Assembly (NCBI GenBank): GCA_036703315.1
Contig: DATNPH010000118.1
Coordinates: 1 to 64,000 of the forward strand
Length of the DNA: 64,000 bases
Direction: 5' to 3'
Source: DATNPH01 sp036703315
Lineage (GTDB): Bacteria; Cyanobacteriota; Cyanobacteriia; Cyanobacteriales; Coleofasciculaceae
The notes beneath the pieces are model-generated. The model was not told where the DNA came from and made no database searches. It worked only from the letters and a program-made list of their open reading frames with translations. Positions 1 to 9,799 of this stretch are shown here, piece after piece. Positions within the stretch are counted from its first letter, which is position 1. Each line of letters starts with the position of its first letter. The translations under genes were made by a program, and so were the position numbers.

Positions 1-1364
1 ACTTGCAGTTCATGCCCTTCGGCATCAATTTTCAAGAAATCTACATGGCTGACATTTTCTCGCTCAATTAAACTATCTAGAGTAAAGCAGGTAACTTCCT
101 CGAAAGTACCAGGTTTCATTGTTTCTTCTGCATCACTAGAAACCACTTCGTTAAGTTCACTGGCAGTATGTAGAGCCAGTCGAGCTGTGCCATTGCGATC
201 GCTAGCTGCTCCGGCACAAACTTTTACCCAGCTTAGCTGATTAAGTCTACAGGTTTCTTGCAAACAACGAGTACAGCCTGAAAAAGGTTCAACAGCTAGC
301 ACACAACCTTCTGACCCTACCCGTAGAGCCGCACTGAATGTGTAAACTCCCACATTTGCACCTACATCGATAACAGTCATTCCAGGTTTAATTCGGCTTC
401 GCCAGAACTCCATTTCTTTTTCAAACCAATCTCCTTCAGCTATTAATACGCTCGTAACCAGACTGCGTAAACTTGGTTCAACTGCTAATAGCAACTTGGA
501 TTCAAAAGGAAGGTAAGTTATGTTGCTATCAGGCGCTAATTCTGACCATTGCAAATCTAGATAACGGGCATCTTTATTCCTGATATTGCATCCAAAATTT
601 AGCCATAACTTTGCCGATTCTATCTCTCCTAAATCTCGATAAGCCAAGTAAAGGGCTTGCAGAATATTTGCCTGATTGGGTTTCAGGCATCTAGCACGAT
701 GTAAATATAAAATTCCTTCTTGTTGAGCATTAATCAGGCTAGCTACTCCCAATTTTAAATTAATAGAATAGGAAGAGGGAAATAGTTGAGCATATAAATG
801 TAAAAATCGCAGTCCTCTTATGTTGTAGAAGACAAGCTGTGAATGACATAATACTTCACTTAGCAACAGAAGTGATTGAGTATAAACATCCTCAGCTTGT
901 AAGATTTTAGTAAGTTTCTCAGACCGAGTATCTATAAAACTGTTTGAAGGAGGTAGATAGACTAAACTTGGAGAAATGGCTTGCTCATTGACATAAGCAG
1001 GCTGTAGAGTATTGACGAAGGTAGAGAATGCTAATTGCGTCGCTTGCTCTATTTCTCCAGTCATGGCGAAAACTAGAGCAAGATGAGCTGTACACAGTGG
1101 ATGACTACGCAACTCTGCTCCCTCGTTTAAAGCCTCTAAAGCCATCTCAAGATAGATGTTACGCAGGGATGTGTCCTGACTATTCTCTGCTTCAATTAGT
1201 GCCGCGACTGCAACATTGTTCAACTCTGTGGCAGATGTAGGACTATCCCAAGAAGTACTCTCAAGAGTCGTGTTCATGCGCGATAACACATCTCCCTTGA
1301 GATTCACACCAGTACTTTCAAGAAATTTCCAATAGCAATCAGCCCCAGCAAAATCAGTTTCCAT
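1..1364 (-). CDS. FkbM-family methyltransferase with long N-terminal helical region (C-terminus outside window)
   Basis: The frame is open from an ATG at 1364 down to the window edge, giving at least 454 residues with the C-terminus missing. The first 300 or so residues look like an alpha-helical, tetratricopeptide-like region. Near residue 330 comes the SAM-binding motif TVIDVGANVG, and near the edge VDFLKIDAEGHE, the hallmark of FkbM-type methyltransferases. The family O-methylates sugars or other small substrates, often on glycans or natural products. The substrate here cannot be read from the sequence. The gene is divergent from the plus-strand gene at 1448. The family call is firm, the role is not. 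Confidence 0.85.
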   Translation of the reverse strand, partial: METDFAGADCYWKFLESTGVNLKGDVLSRMNTTLESTSWDSPTSATELNNVAVAALIEAENSQDTSLRNIYLEMALEALNEGAELRSHPLCTAHLALVFAMTGEIEQATQLAFSTFVNTLQPAYVNEQAISPSLVYLPPSNSFIDTRSEKLTKILQAEDVYTQSLLLLSEVLCHSQLVFYNIRGLRFLHLYAQLFPSSYSINLKLGVASLINAQQEGILYLHRARCLKPNQANILQALYLAYRDLGEIESAKLWLNFGCNIRNKDARYLDLQWSELAPDSNITYLPFESKLLLAVEPSLRSLVTSVLIAEGDWFEKEMEFWRSRIKPGMTVIDVGANVGVYTFSAALRVGSEGCVLAVEPFSGCTRCLQETCRLNQLSWVKVCAGAASDRNGTARLALHTASELNEVVSSDAEETMKPGTFEEVTCFTLDSLIERENVSHVDFLKIDAEGHELQ

Positions 1365-1447
1365 AATTAAAATTAGTCATTATAGGTTGACAAATTGCAG
1401 CTTTTCCTCGATGGCTATCGCTAGTATTCTATTTAAAGCGATTGTAA

Positions 1448-2248
1448 ATGTTCTCCCAATTTCGTTCCAATATAAGTCAATCAGTCGGGGTGTCTCTCAT
1501 AGCCCTCCTGTCTATCTTGGCAGTTGGTATGCTACAGGTGCCTCAACTTAATTATTTAACCAACAGAGCAAAAAACGCTTCACCAGAGGCTCTACGGCAA
1601 GACGTAGACTTAGAGAAACTGCGTCTCAATCTACTTCAACAAACTCCTGCGTTTGGTTTCGATAATCTGTTTGCGGATTGGGTGTTTCTAAATTTCCTAC
1701 AGTATTTTGGTGATGAGGAAACTCGTGCTGTGACTGGCTATAGCTTGAGTCCAGAGTACTTTGAAATTATAGTAGACCGCGATCCGCGTTTTCTCGGGGC
1801 ATATACTGGTCTGTCTACCAGTATTTCTCTGTATGCAGCGAAGCCCGAAGAGTCAGTTGCTTTGATGGAGAAAGGTTTGAAGTCCATGTCTCCTCAGTCC
1901 CCACCCAAGTCTTACTATATTTGGCGTCAGAAAGGAATTGATGAACTTTTGTTTTTGGGTAATACTCAAGCAGCAAGACAATCCTTTAAAAACGCAGCCG
2001 AGTGGGCAAGTACCTACTCGGATGAAGAAAGTCAGAATGTAGCGGCAATTTCTCGCAGAACCTCTGAATTTCTTGCCCGTAACCCCAAGAGCAAGTCAGC
2101 GCAAGTGACTGCATGGGCGATGGTTTTAAATACGGTGACTGACGATCGCACTCGGAAAATTGCCATCAGTCGGATTGAGGCACTAGGTGGTAAAGTCATT
2201 ATTACACCAGAAGGTGTACCGAAGATTCGATTGCCGAAGACAGATTAA
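1448..2248 (+). CDS. Conserved cyanobacterial membrane-anchored protein with TPR-like helices
   Basis: 266 residues starting at ATG 1448. Residues 13-32 form one hydrophobic segment (an uncleaved anchor or signal peptide), followed by a soluble domain of amphipathic helices. The phrase FADWVFLNFLQYFGD and later helices resemble tetratricopeptide arrays found in cyanobacterial hypothetical proteins, but I recognise no named family. It is probably periplasmic or membrane-tethered. It lies between the divergent FkbM gene and the convergent FAD oxidoreductase and shows no operon partner. Function unknown. Confidence 0.7.
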   Translation: MFSQFRSNISQSVGVSLIALLSILAVGMLQVPQLNYLTNRAKNASPEALRQDVDLEKLRLNLLQQTPAFGFDNLFADWVFLNFLQYFGDEETRAVTGYSLSPEYFEIIVDRDPRFLGAYTGLSTSISLYAAKPEESVALMEKGLKSMSPQSPPKSYYIWRQKGIDELLFLGNTQAARQSFKNAAEWASTYSDEESQNVAAISRRTSEFLARNPKSKSAQVTAWAMVLNTVTDDRTRKIAISRIEALGGKVIITPEGVPKIRLPKTD

Positions 2249-2293
2249 ATCAGAAATTAGTTCAGCGTAATGATTGCCCACAAAGACTACTTA

Positions 2294-3853
2294 TCAAGCG
2301 ATAAGCGACTCAAACTGTTGTAGTCTATAAGCTTCCTCAAATTTAGCAAAACCAAAGATCCTCGAGGATTGACCCGTTTCAACTAAGACGTTTTTAACCT
2401 CCTTGTTAGATATATTTGCTAGGTTCCTGCCACCGAGAACAGCAATAATAGAAGCAATGCCCACTCCCTGACCAACGGCAGCATTAAATTCAACAATCCT
2501 GCCAGCACAACAGGCATAACCCTCAAACCCAGAAGCAGGACTGACAACAGCAAGGTTAGGAACGTCTCTAACTAATGCGTGTTGGATGCCAATGTTGAAA
2601 ATAGGCTTACCAAAAGAGACACTTGTAAACCCTTGAGCATTAGCCTTCGCACCAATACCTGGGATGCCCCCGCGTACATCAAAATGATAGGAAAAGGTAC
2701 CCAAAGCTTCACCGGGAGATACGCCACCCATCAGCATTTTTGATCCCGTAAGGGGTTCTACAACACCAATAACATTGCCAGCGTGTCTAATATAAAGCTC
2801 AGATACAGGAGTAACAGCAGTCGCCCCCAAACTCTTTAGCCACTTTTCTACGAAAGCTATCTCCTCTAGCATTTTAGGAGTAGGTTTAGCACCACCTCTG
2901 GCAAGAGCCTCTGCTTCACGACCATTAACCGCAAACAACATAGCATTCCAAGAAAGCCTTTCACCCGGAAGTATGGCTACATTCCCTCTATCTAAAATTA
3001 CGCCTGTCTCATAGAACGATAACTTCCTTCCCCTGAACGAGTGGTAGGCTACAGATAAAGCCAGAGAGCGGATGTCGATGTAATCGTTGCCTGCCCACAT
3101 CGTCTTGAGGTTGCCTTTAGAGTCAACCATATCGTTTCTGAGTTGTTCAGCTACCTTGGTATCAGAACCAGTTGCCTGTAGTAGTATCCTCTGTGCTTCT
3201 GTATCGGCAAGGTTGGTAAAGCGTTTGAGATAGGTAAACTCTAGCTCCTTAAGTCTTCTTACACTTAGTCCCTGAGTCTCAAACACAAGCGTGACAGGTA
3301 GTTCCGAGTCGGGGAGACTAAATGTCTCAAATCCCTGAAGTTTTCTAACACCCGCGGCTTGTGCCAACTCAGCATTCACAGTCGAATCGATGAACTGCTT
3401 GGCTGAAAATATTCCCATCGGTGTCGCAAGGCTGAATATCCTCTGACCCTCTTTAAGGACTGACTTGATCTCAACTCTGCTGAGGCAATCAACTCCTGCT
3501 TCGCGCAACATATCTCTAAGCGCTACATGAGCACTGCGGGGGTCAAGACTGATGCTGCTAACACCAGCCTTCTGCAAAAATTCTTTGTATATTGCCGGGG
3601 GATCACCAAAGGGTGAGAGACCTAAAGATAGTTGAAGCTCTCGATCAATCTGGCTTCTATCTAAATAAGCAAGACCTCCTCTGACAAGATGACCCCCGAT
3701 CCCCTGCTGCATACTACCTTTGGACATTAGAAGGATTCGTGCATACTTCCTAGTCCGGCGGCGATACTCTCTTGCCGCAGCTATAAGAGCGAGGACACCA
3801 GGAACTTCATCACCAAATCCAATAACATCGTAAGACCGTGGCTCACTTACCAT
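2294..3853 (-). CDS. FAD-dependent oxidoreductase (FAD_oxidored type)
   Basis: 519 residues; an AGGAGG ribosome-binding site lies about 10 bases before the ATG at 3853. The N-terminus YDVIGFGDEVPGVLALIAAA is a dinucleotide-binding Rossmann segment with a slightly degenerate GxGxxG. Residues near 160 (FIDSTVNAELAQAAGV) and the C-terminal block PNLAVVSPASGFEGYACCAGR match the second FAD-contact region of FAD-dependent dehydrogenases annotated as GidA- or xanthan-lyase-like. These proteins are flavoenzymes whose substrate is usually unknown. The gene stands alone, convergent with the preceding plus-strand gene. Fold confident, reaction unknown. Confidence 0.75.
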   Translation of the reverse strand: MVSEPRSYDVIGFGDEVPGVLALIAAAREYRRRTRKYARILLMSKGSMQQGIGGHLVRGGLAYLDRSQIDRELQLSLGLSPFGDPPAIYKEFLQKAGVSSISLDPRSAHVALRDMLREAGVDCLSRVEIKSVLKEGQRIFSLATPMGIFSAKQFIDSTVNAELAQAAGVRKLQGFETFSLPDSELPVTLVFETQGLSVRRLKELEFTYLKRFTNLADTEAQRILLQATGSDTKVAEQLRNDMVDSKGNLKTMWAGNDYIDIRSLALSVAYHSFRGRKLSFYETGVILDRGNVAILPGERLSWNAMLFAVNGREAEALARGGAKPTPKMLEEIAFVEKWLKSLGATAVTPVSELYIRHAGNVIGVVEPLTGSKMLMGGVSPGEALGTFSYHFDVRGGIPGIGAKANAQGFTSVSFGKPIFNIGIQHALVRDVPNLAVVSPASGFEGYACCAGRIVEFNAAVGQGVGIASIIAVLGGRNLANISNKEVKNVLVETGQSSRIFGFAKFEEAYRLQQFESLIA

Positions 3854-4445
3854 TTTTTAATAATTCCTCCTTTGAGTTATCTTCTTAGGACAACTTTTCC
3901 TCCTAGGCATAGCCCTGAAAGGAGTATAGACATCCTCCATACTTATACGCAGGATAGCTATCTGTGAAGCTTTGAACGCTTCATTATTGATTCAAAAAAT
4001 AATGGGCAAAACTTTGAATTTTTAATTACATTTTGAATTTCCCAAAGGATGATATAAGTAAAACTTTTCTCCTGTTCTTGCCTAGTACTTGTTCGTTCCC
4101 TATACGCCTTAACGGAAGCAGATTCCCAAAGCTTCTGGATAGCTCTAAAGTTCGCTACATCTATCCAAGCGCATATTTAGGCTGATTTTATCTTCTTATT
4201 TTTTGGATTTTATTGTCAATGGTGATTTGTAAAATAGGCGACAAAACAGAACAAAGTAGTAGGAGGAGAGGACACCAGGCGAGGATGTGTCCTGCAACAA
4301 ATTTGGTAAAGACTCCTCTATCTACTTCCCTTGCTGCAAAAACATCCCCTATTTTTACGGCCTTTCATGCCCTGATAGAGAGGCTCCGTCAGAACGTCTC
4401 TACCCTTTAACTGGAGAACGTTAGCGTTGCTGAGGTAATCCGGCA
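3854..4445. other. 592-bp intergenic region
   Basis: No convincing gene. A 62-codon ATG reading frame at 4219-4410 lacks a Shine-Dalgarno site and family resemblance. Two small hairpins are visible: TGAAGC/GCTTCA at 3965-3983 and AGGACAC/GTGTCCT at 4269-4293. The proximal part carries the ribosome-binding site and presumably the promoter of the FAD oxidoreductase. Confidence 0.5.
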
Positions 4446-4976
4446 TTAGCTTAAATTCATTGATATATTGCGATCGCGCTTTACAATCTCTTTACTCTGT
4501 TTTCTGGGCGAAGAGGTGCCTTGCTCCATCTTGATCAACGAACCTGATGCATCTGTGCGATAGCTCCAGCTTTGTTTACCACTAGCGACAGCAACGTGCC
4601 AACCCGGAACTGGTATCTGGGTACATACAGCGGCAGCATCATGCAGTTCCAGGCAGTTATCTGACCAAGTTTGTGGATGGGCATGGACAATTTGGAGGGT
4701 AGAAGTTGGCAACCCCGACTGCCTTGAGGCATACTGCAATACGGATTTACTAACAGATGCTGATAAGGTAGCGTTAGACGAAACAGACTCGTAAAGCAGT
4801 CCGGTGGTGTGTCGCGGTGTCTGACCAACGGTGAAGTACAAGATCCCTGTAAATGCCAGTGCCTGAATAATCAGACGGGGCTGGAGCAGTTTTCTCTCAA
4901 TGATTACTGTGGCAGAGCCTCTAGTGTTAATGTCTTCCATCGCAAGCCTCGCAAGTGGGTGCATGAATTTGAGCAT
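4446..4976 (-). CDS. Small membrane-anchored cyanobacterial protein
   Basis: Up to 176 residues from ATG 4976; ATG 4940 (residue 13) is an equally good start. A hydrophobic segment near residues 33-51 (QPRLIIQALAFTGILYFTVG) precedes a domain of about 75 residues. That domain carries the pattern LQYASRQSGLPTSTLQIVHA, then TWSDNCLEL, CTQIPVPGWHVAVASG and WSYRTD. I recall this domain in several cyanobacterial secreted or anchored hypothetical proteins, with two Cys that could form a disulphide. The C-terminus is basic and disordered. Function unknown. Confidence 0.65.
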   Translation of the reverse strand: MLKFMHPLARLAMEDINTRGSATVIIERKLLQPRLIIQALAFTGILYFTVGQTPRHTTGLLYESVSSNATLSASVSKSVLQYASRQSGLPTSTLQIVHAHPQTWSDNCLELHDAAAVCTQIPVPGWHVAVASGKQSWSYRTDASGSLIKMEQGTSSPRKQSKEIVKRDRNISMNLS

Positions 4977-5467
4977 GTGTTAGTTGATAGATCACAACAC
5001 CCTGATGTTCCGTAATTCCAGCTACCTCAACTATTTTTTTCTGGAACTGAATTTAATGCACTTGCAGAAGGTTTAACCCGGATTTGAGATTAATTCTTGG
5101 AGTCGATGCTACACAATCCTAATTAGATTCTTTTCCGAGTCCACCCAACGGTTTCACCACTGGGGTAAGCTAATCTGTTACACAGATGTTGTACTACTGT
5201 CGCAGTCTAAAAAAACCTACTGCAAAGGCATAAGGTTTCACAGAACGCTAGACACGTAAGCTTTAGCAATCGGTTCTACAACTAATTTTTTTTGTTTAAG
5301 AACCTGTGTCAATCCTGTTCTATACCAACTTTTATTCTTAGTAGACGATATCTTAACCGGGAAAATATTAAATCGCCATGAGATGCCTGTAAAGATTAGG
5401 TTAGGATAGCTGAGCCAATCTTCTCAAAACTTCGTCTCTCCATAGAACAGAGGGAATGTCAAATCAA
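4977..5467. other. 491-bp intergenic region
   Basis: AT-rich with no supported gene. Small reading frames on both strands have no ribosome-binding site and no recognisable protein character. Nothing repetitive or strongly structured was seen. Confidence 0.4.
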
Positions 5468-6358
5468 TCAGACTGCTGCAACTTGAGCCAGGTAACCAAG
5501 AAGTGCTTCGCGGATAGGCAAAATGTTTTTGTAGCTTTGCATCTCAGAGGGTATTTGTTTGACTGCCTCTTCCAGATTGTGAGCCATTGCTGGGTCATCC
5601 TCAAGTATATGGAGAGGATACACATAAGTACGAATCGTAAAAAGAATGTCGCTACTTACCCTAAGCCGTCGTAGCGTCTGACGTTCGACTCTGAGCCAAA
5701 GCTTTTCTCCAGCATTTTCGGCGTTTATGGTCGTATCCTGTTTTTCCTGATCTTGCGCTAAGAAGAGCTGCGGAGAATCAACAATACTCCAATTTAACCG
5801 CCAAACTGGATGACTGGGTTTGAGGCGATCGAAGAAACTATCGATAGGACGCTCTAGTTTGTCCTGATAGCCAGGAACTGGAGAATGGATTTGAGCTAAG
5901 GGACGCCCAAGTTTTTCCCGAAGACGCCAACGCAAGGGAAAGCAAAGAGATGCAGCTGCCAAAATGTAGCCTTCTGGACTTGGCTGCATGATTACCAAAT
6001 CTTCCTGAACCAGACGCCCAGCTAAATCAAGGGGGGCTGCCTCAAAGTCGGTGACATTCCAAATTTGTCCTGTAATTAAGTTTTTAATTATTGAACCATG
6101 CGATCGAAAGTACTGGGGAAATTGCTCAAGCAGATGATTAAGCAATAAATTTAGAGCTTCTTGTTGACTAGGTTGGCTCTCTGGGAGGCTGACAAAGACA
6201 TCAGAATATTGTTTTTTTAGCAGCTCGCCTTTTAGCGCCAGTTCGTCAGCAAACTGTTCGTCGATTTCAAGCCAGTCCTGGATATTCAGCGCTTTTAGCC
6301 CTAAGCTCATGCGCCATTGTCCATCAGTAAATGGTAGATAAGTTGGTTTATTAGTCAT
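5468..6358 (-). CDS. Haem-dependent oxidative N-demethylase family protein (DUF3445)
   Basis: 296 residues, the usual length for the family. Recognisable features are an N-terminal WRMSLGLK segment, the WLEID motif, the central LVQEDLVIMQPSPEGYILAAASLCFP block and the C-terminal LRVERQTLRRLRVSSDILFTIRTYV block. Members resemble the alpha subunit of haem-dependent oxidative N-demethylases, such as the dimethylamine monooxygenase subunit. They bind haem and can remove methyl groups from amines with oxygen and a reductase. No partner subunits lie nearby, so activity and substrate are inferred only from family. It ends the minus-strand run that begins at 10.85 kb. Confidence 0.85.
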   Translation of the reverse strand: MTNKPTYLPFTDGQWRMSLGLKALNIQDWLEIDEQFADELALKGELLKKQYSDVFVSLPESQPSQQEALNLLLNHLLEQFPQYFRSHGSIIKNLITGQIWNVTDFEAAPLDLAGRLVQEDLVIMQPSPEGYILAAASLCFPLRWRLREKLGRPLAQIHSPVPGYQDKLERPIDSFFDRLKPSHPVWRLNWSIVDSPQLFLAQDQEKQDTTINAENAGEKLWLRVERQTLRRLRVSSDILFTIRTYVYPLHILEDDPAMAHNLEEAVKQIPSEMQSYKNILPIREALLGYLAQVAAV

Positions 6359-6502
6359 GAGGCATTAGTACAAGATTTCATAAGTTCATAGTGGATTGAT
6401 GCCAACTCAAACTGATGTCAGTATGTCGCTAAATTTGCTACAGATTGGCTGAACTGTGTATTGAGACCTTAGTCTGCAATCCAATAACCAATAACTACTA
6501 AG

Positions 6503-6526
6503 TAATGACTAATGACTAATGACTAA
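6503..6526. repeat. Heptanucleotide tandem repeat (TAATGAC)
   Basis: Three full copies of TAATGAC and a partial fourth abut the stop codon of the site-2 protease gene. This is a short tandemly repeated repetitive sequence of the kind common in filamentous cyanobacterial gaps. Related but different 7-mers occur at 15823 and 37791. Confidence 0.8.
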
Positions 6527-8068
6527 TTAACCTCCAATTCCCAGACGACCGGCTAAGGCAGGATTTAAAGGGATAAGTGTTGCCGCCATTAAAAACAGCG
6601 CTACTAAACCCAAAATTGCTCTAGTGTCATCGGGTTCTGTGATTTCGTTGAGACTAGGGCGTTCCAAACTGCGCTGCAAAAACAAAATCACGATCGCCCA
6701 ATATAAAACAATCGGATTTGCTGGATTTACCAAAGCGACAATTCCTAGGACAATTAACGTCGCAACAGTAGCGCGTCGAGCTGTTTTGCGTCCATAGATT
6801 GCCTGGACAATTCGTCCTCCATCCAATTGTCCTGCTGGCATCAAGTTTAAGGCTGTCACTACTAAGCCTAGCCAACCGACAATTGTCAGTGGATGAACAT
6901 CAACGAGACTGGTGTGCAGGGAAGCACCAAGGAAAATTCGTGCCAGTAATCCTACCAAAACAGAACCCTGGAAAAACTGAGCCGGTACTTGAAACGCACT
7001 GCCATCGTGGGAAAGTACTAATCCTGTAATGAGCATTAGTAAGGAGACAATGCCACCCGCTGCTGGTCCTGCTACAGAGATATCAAATAATACTGTCCGA
7101 TTGGGTAGTAAAGATTCAAAGCGGGTAATGGCACCAAACGAGCCAATTTGCCAACTAGGAATGAAAAACGGTAGGCTGAGTCGCACTTTGTGACGCCGTG
7201 CCTGCCACCAGTGGCCCAGTTCATGCGCCGTGAAAACAGCCCAAATTCCGGCACTGAGGGGTAGCACTTCCCGAAATCGCCCCAGGTTGTTAAAGAAATC
7301 AAAGTTAAGGAGCAACCCAGCCGCTTCCGTACTGGTGGCAAGGGTTGCCAATAGCAGAACAACAGCCAAGATTTTCTGGGGTACTGTTGCTGGTTGTGGG
7401 TCATTGCTGCTGGGGAGAACAATGACAACTGGTTTCCCTTCAGGGCTTTCAACTAAAAATAATCGATAGCGATCGCCAACGCGTTCTTCTAAGCTGTTTG
7501 ACAAGCGGGAATATACTTCCTCTGGCTCGCTTCCCCGCATATTACCCTTGAAAATCACTCCTTCCTGATAAGGAATCGTTTCTGTAGTGAAAAAGGTATC
7601 GACGCCAAAAATTCCCTGGATGCTTTTGAGGTCTTGATCGGGAATCGGAACTACTTCAGGTGTTGCGGGATTATTGGCACTTAGGGATGGTTTTAGAGGT
7701 TCGGCAGTGGCTGGCTCTTGGTCATCCGGTTTATGGGTTTTGCTCACGTCTTGTTTTTCAGCTAGCAACCTCTTGGCTCGCTCCTGCAAAACAGCATCCT
7801 GACCAGCTTCACGCAAACGCTTACCCAAGTAGATGTACAACCCGGTTGAAGCGACTAATAAAAATAGAATGCTGACAATATTGAGGTAAATCCCAGTGGC
7901 AAATAAGCCAAAAAATAACAGCCAAGGAGCCGTCAAGACGACCGATTGCAACCAGGCTAAAATTCCCAATTTACCGTAAGACCGGGCACGGTTAAAGCCC
8001 CAACCTAAGACACCGATAGCCACCAGAATAATTAAAACAGTTGCAGTAGTCTCTGATCCGTTAAACAT
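6527..8068 (-). CDS. Site-2 protease-family membrane metalloprotease (EGY-like)
   Basis: 513 residues. The zinc site is HELGH (H282, E283, H286) in a transmembrane helix, with the third ligand in NLMPAGQLDGG (D416). Two hydrophobic segments at residues 8-27 and 38-80 precede a hydrophilic linker (about 85-230) holding IFGVDTFFTTET, typical of the cyanobacterial and plastid EGY branch. Several more membrane helices follow the zinc motif. Site-2 proteases cut substrates within the membrane; in other organisms they release sigma factors or regulators, and EGY proteins affect chloroplast development. The substrate here is unknown and no anti-sigma factor is adjacent. Confidence 0.92.
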   Translation of the reverse strand: MFNGSETTATVLIILVAIGVLGWGFNRARSYGKLGILAWLQSVVLTAPWLLFFGLFATGIYLNIVSILFLLVASTGLYIYLGKRLREAGQDAVLQERAKRLLAEKQDVSKTHKPDDQEPATAEPLKPSLSANNPATPEVVPIPDQDLKSIQGIFGVDTFFTTETIPYQEGVIFKGNMRGSEPEEVYSRLSNSLEERVGDRYRLFLVESPEGKPVVIVLPSSNDPQPATVPQKILAVVLLLATLATSTEAAGLLLNFDFFNNLGRFREVLPLSAGIWAVFTAHELGHWWQARRHKVRLSLPFFIPSWQIGSFGAITRFESLLPNRTVLFDISVAGPAAGGIVSLLMLITGLVLSHDGSAFQVPAQFFQGSVLVGLLARIFLGASLHTSLVDVHPLTIVGWLGLVVTALNLMPAGQLDGGRIVQAIYGRKTARRATVATLIVLGIVALVNPANPIVLYWAIVILFLQRSLERPSLNEITEPDDTRAILGLVALFLMAATLIPLNPALAGRLGIGG

Positions 8069-8383
8069 TTTTAGCTGTTAGTCGTTTGTGAGCCATTTTG
8101 GGGAAAAGCGTCAGAACTCGGGAGTGGGGCATTGAGGGAAGATTAAGAAAAACTAGGGGTTAGTCCAACGTTTATTCTTAGTTCTTAGCCCAATGTAAAT
8201 GCCTCAATTCTCGTGCTCGAAATCTTTTTTTAAGGGAGTAGATATCCCGCACAATTAGAGGCTACGGGCTATGGAGTAGTGGAATGGGCGCTCTTAATAC
8301 TTCTAAAATCTTACAAATGATTGATTGTCACTTCGACAAATCTCTTTACCAACACAACCATCTCTGGCAATCCTGCTTGGGTC
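8069..8383. other. 315-bp spacer between murQ and the site-2 protease gene
   Basis: No gene seen. The length suggests the protease gene has its own promoter rather than depending on murQ readthrough. No clear hairpin terminator was found. Confidence 0.35.
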
Positions 8384-9319
8384 TCAGTCCCGTCCAGCCC
8401 CAAGACTCTTCTCGTAGCTTCGAACAGCTGTTCTGAGATCACCTTGGTGTTCCACCAGGAAACGATCGCCTTCTTCCTGCTCTAATCCTGTCCAATGCAT
8501 CAGCAATGCCAGTTTGACTCGACGTCCACTGCGCTCTAGTAAGTAACCGCTCTCTTCTCGGTTTAAACCCGTTAGGTCTTGCAAAATTCGCAGCGCCCTG
8601 TCATGCAGTTTTTTGTTAGTAACCGCTACATCCACCATGCGATTGCCGTAAACTTTGCCCAGACGCACCATTGCACCGGTGGAGAGGATGTTCAATGCCA
8701 TTTTGGTAACGGTACCAGCTTTCAGTCGTGTTGAGCCAGCCAACACTTCGGGACCAACCAGTAACCGAATATCCAGATCAGCCTCAATGCTCACCTGATC
8801 CGAAGGGACACAGGCGATCAAAATCGTAGTGGCTCCCCGTTGCCGCGCCGCTTGGATCGCACCGTGGACAAAAGGAGTGGTACCACCAGCTGTGATGCCG
8901 ACGATAACATCTAGCTCCGTGACCTGGCGATGGGCGATCGCTTCTGCTCCATCCTCTGGTCGATCCTCCAAATCCTCAGAACTACGGATTAATGCCCCAG
9001 CGCCCCCAGCAATAATTCCCTGTACCAACTCTGGAGGTGTGCAAAAGGTGGGAGGACATTCGGCTGCATCCAGTACCCCTAAACGTCCACTTGTTCCAGC
9101 ACCGACATAGAAGAGGCGTCCACCTTGACTGAGAGCCTGAGCTATGCGGTCAATCGCTTGTGCTAAGTGAGTTCGGGCAGTGGCGATCGCACTAAGCGTT
9201 TTGGCATCCTCGTGATTAAACAGATCCACCAACTCTAGAGAACTCAACTGGTCAAGGTTCTGACTGTTGGGGTTGACCTGCTCAGTAAGCAGATGACCCC
9301 GCTCTTCTAAATTTTTCAT
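8384..9319 (-). CDS. murQ: N-acetylmuramic acid 6-phosphate etherase
   Basis: 311 residues, full family length. It opens with LTEQVNPNSQNLDQLSSLELV and has the SIS-domain sugar-phosphate site VGAGTSGRLGVLDAAECPPTF, with catalytic acid E87 in AAECPP, and SSEDLEDRPEDGA (E115). The enzyme cleaves the lactyl ether of MurNAc-6-phosphate to GlcNAc-6-phosphate and D-lactate in peptidoglycan recycling. In the same strand run, 33 bp after the DUF3110 gene and just downstream of a VanX-type dipeptidase gene. Start ATG 9319 gives the conserved N-terminus. Confidence 0.96.
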   Translation of the reverse strand: MKNLEERGHLLTEQVNPNSQNLDQLSSLELVDLFNHEDAKTLSAIATARTHLAQAIDRIAQALSQGGRLFYVGAGTSGRLGVLDAAECPPTFCTPPELVQGIIAGGAGALIRSSEDLEDRPEDGAEAIAHRQVTELDVIVGITAGGTTPFVHGAIQAARQRGATTILIACVPSDQVSIEADLDIRLLVGPEVLAGSTRLKAGTVTKMALNILSTGAMVRLGKVYGNRMVDVAVTNKKLHDRALRILQDLTGLNREESGYLLERSGRRVKLALLMHWTGLEQEEGDRFLVEHQGDLRTAVRSYEKSLGAGRD

Positions 9320-9351
9320 CGTTTCACTTCCTGACTCCTGGCTTGTGAACT

Positions 9352-9726
9352 CTACAACAATCCTTCTAGTTGGCGGCGAATGCGGTCTAGATCAGAAATT
9401 TCTGGTTCTTGGGTTTCATCGGCATCCACTTGCCAATCGGTTTTCTCCACATTGGTTTCCGGCGGCAGTGCCAACATCCCTTCTTCTATCAATTCCCAGT
9501 CATAATCAGCACCACTGCAAAACTCTTCGATTTCCTCGACATCCATTTCTTCCACCGCGGCTTCTGGGAAATCCTGGGCTTCTAGCATCACTCCGAAGCG
9601 GGTGGCGTCATCTTCTGACTCGAACATTAGCACCGTGTTGCGATCGCCAATCCGAATCGTGTGGATTCCCTCGTTGTCTGTCCCGGCATTAAATAAGAGA
9701 ATAAATACTCGCTTAGGTGCAACCAT
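9352..9726 (-). CDS. DUF3110 domain protein
   Basis: 124 residues. The N-terminal 90 residues (RVFILLFNAGTDNEGIHTI, MFESEDDATRFGVMLEAQDF, CSGADYDWELIEEG) match the small cyanobacterial and plastid DUF3110 family. The tail is acidic and low complexity, ending in DLDRIRRQLEGLL. It is cytosolic with no membrane segment. It sits between the VanX-type dipeptidase and murQ with short gaps, so it is probably co-transcribed. Role unknown. Confidence 0.88.
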   Translation of the reverse strand: MVAPKRVFILLFNAGTDNEGIHTIRIGDRNTVLMFESEDDATRFGVMLEAQDFPEAAVEEMDVEEIEEFCSGADYDWELIEEGMLALPPETNVEKTDWQVDADETQEPEISDLDRIRRQLEGLL

Positions 9727-9799
9727 AAGTCGTTTTGAGTTTTCAGTATTAGGCGCAAAAACATTACTGCCTTTAACCTAGAATATCTGACTTATCGAC

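Noticed and set aside
4219..4410. Plus-strand frame of about 64 codons after the FAD oxidoreductase region
   Set aside because: No Shine-Dalgarno, no recognisable domain and odd composition with clustered Arg/Thr/Ser. A small hairpin lies inside it.
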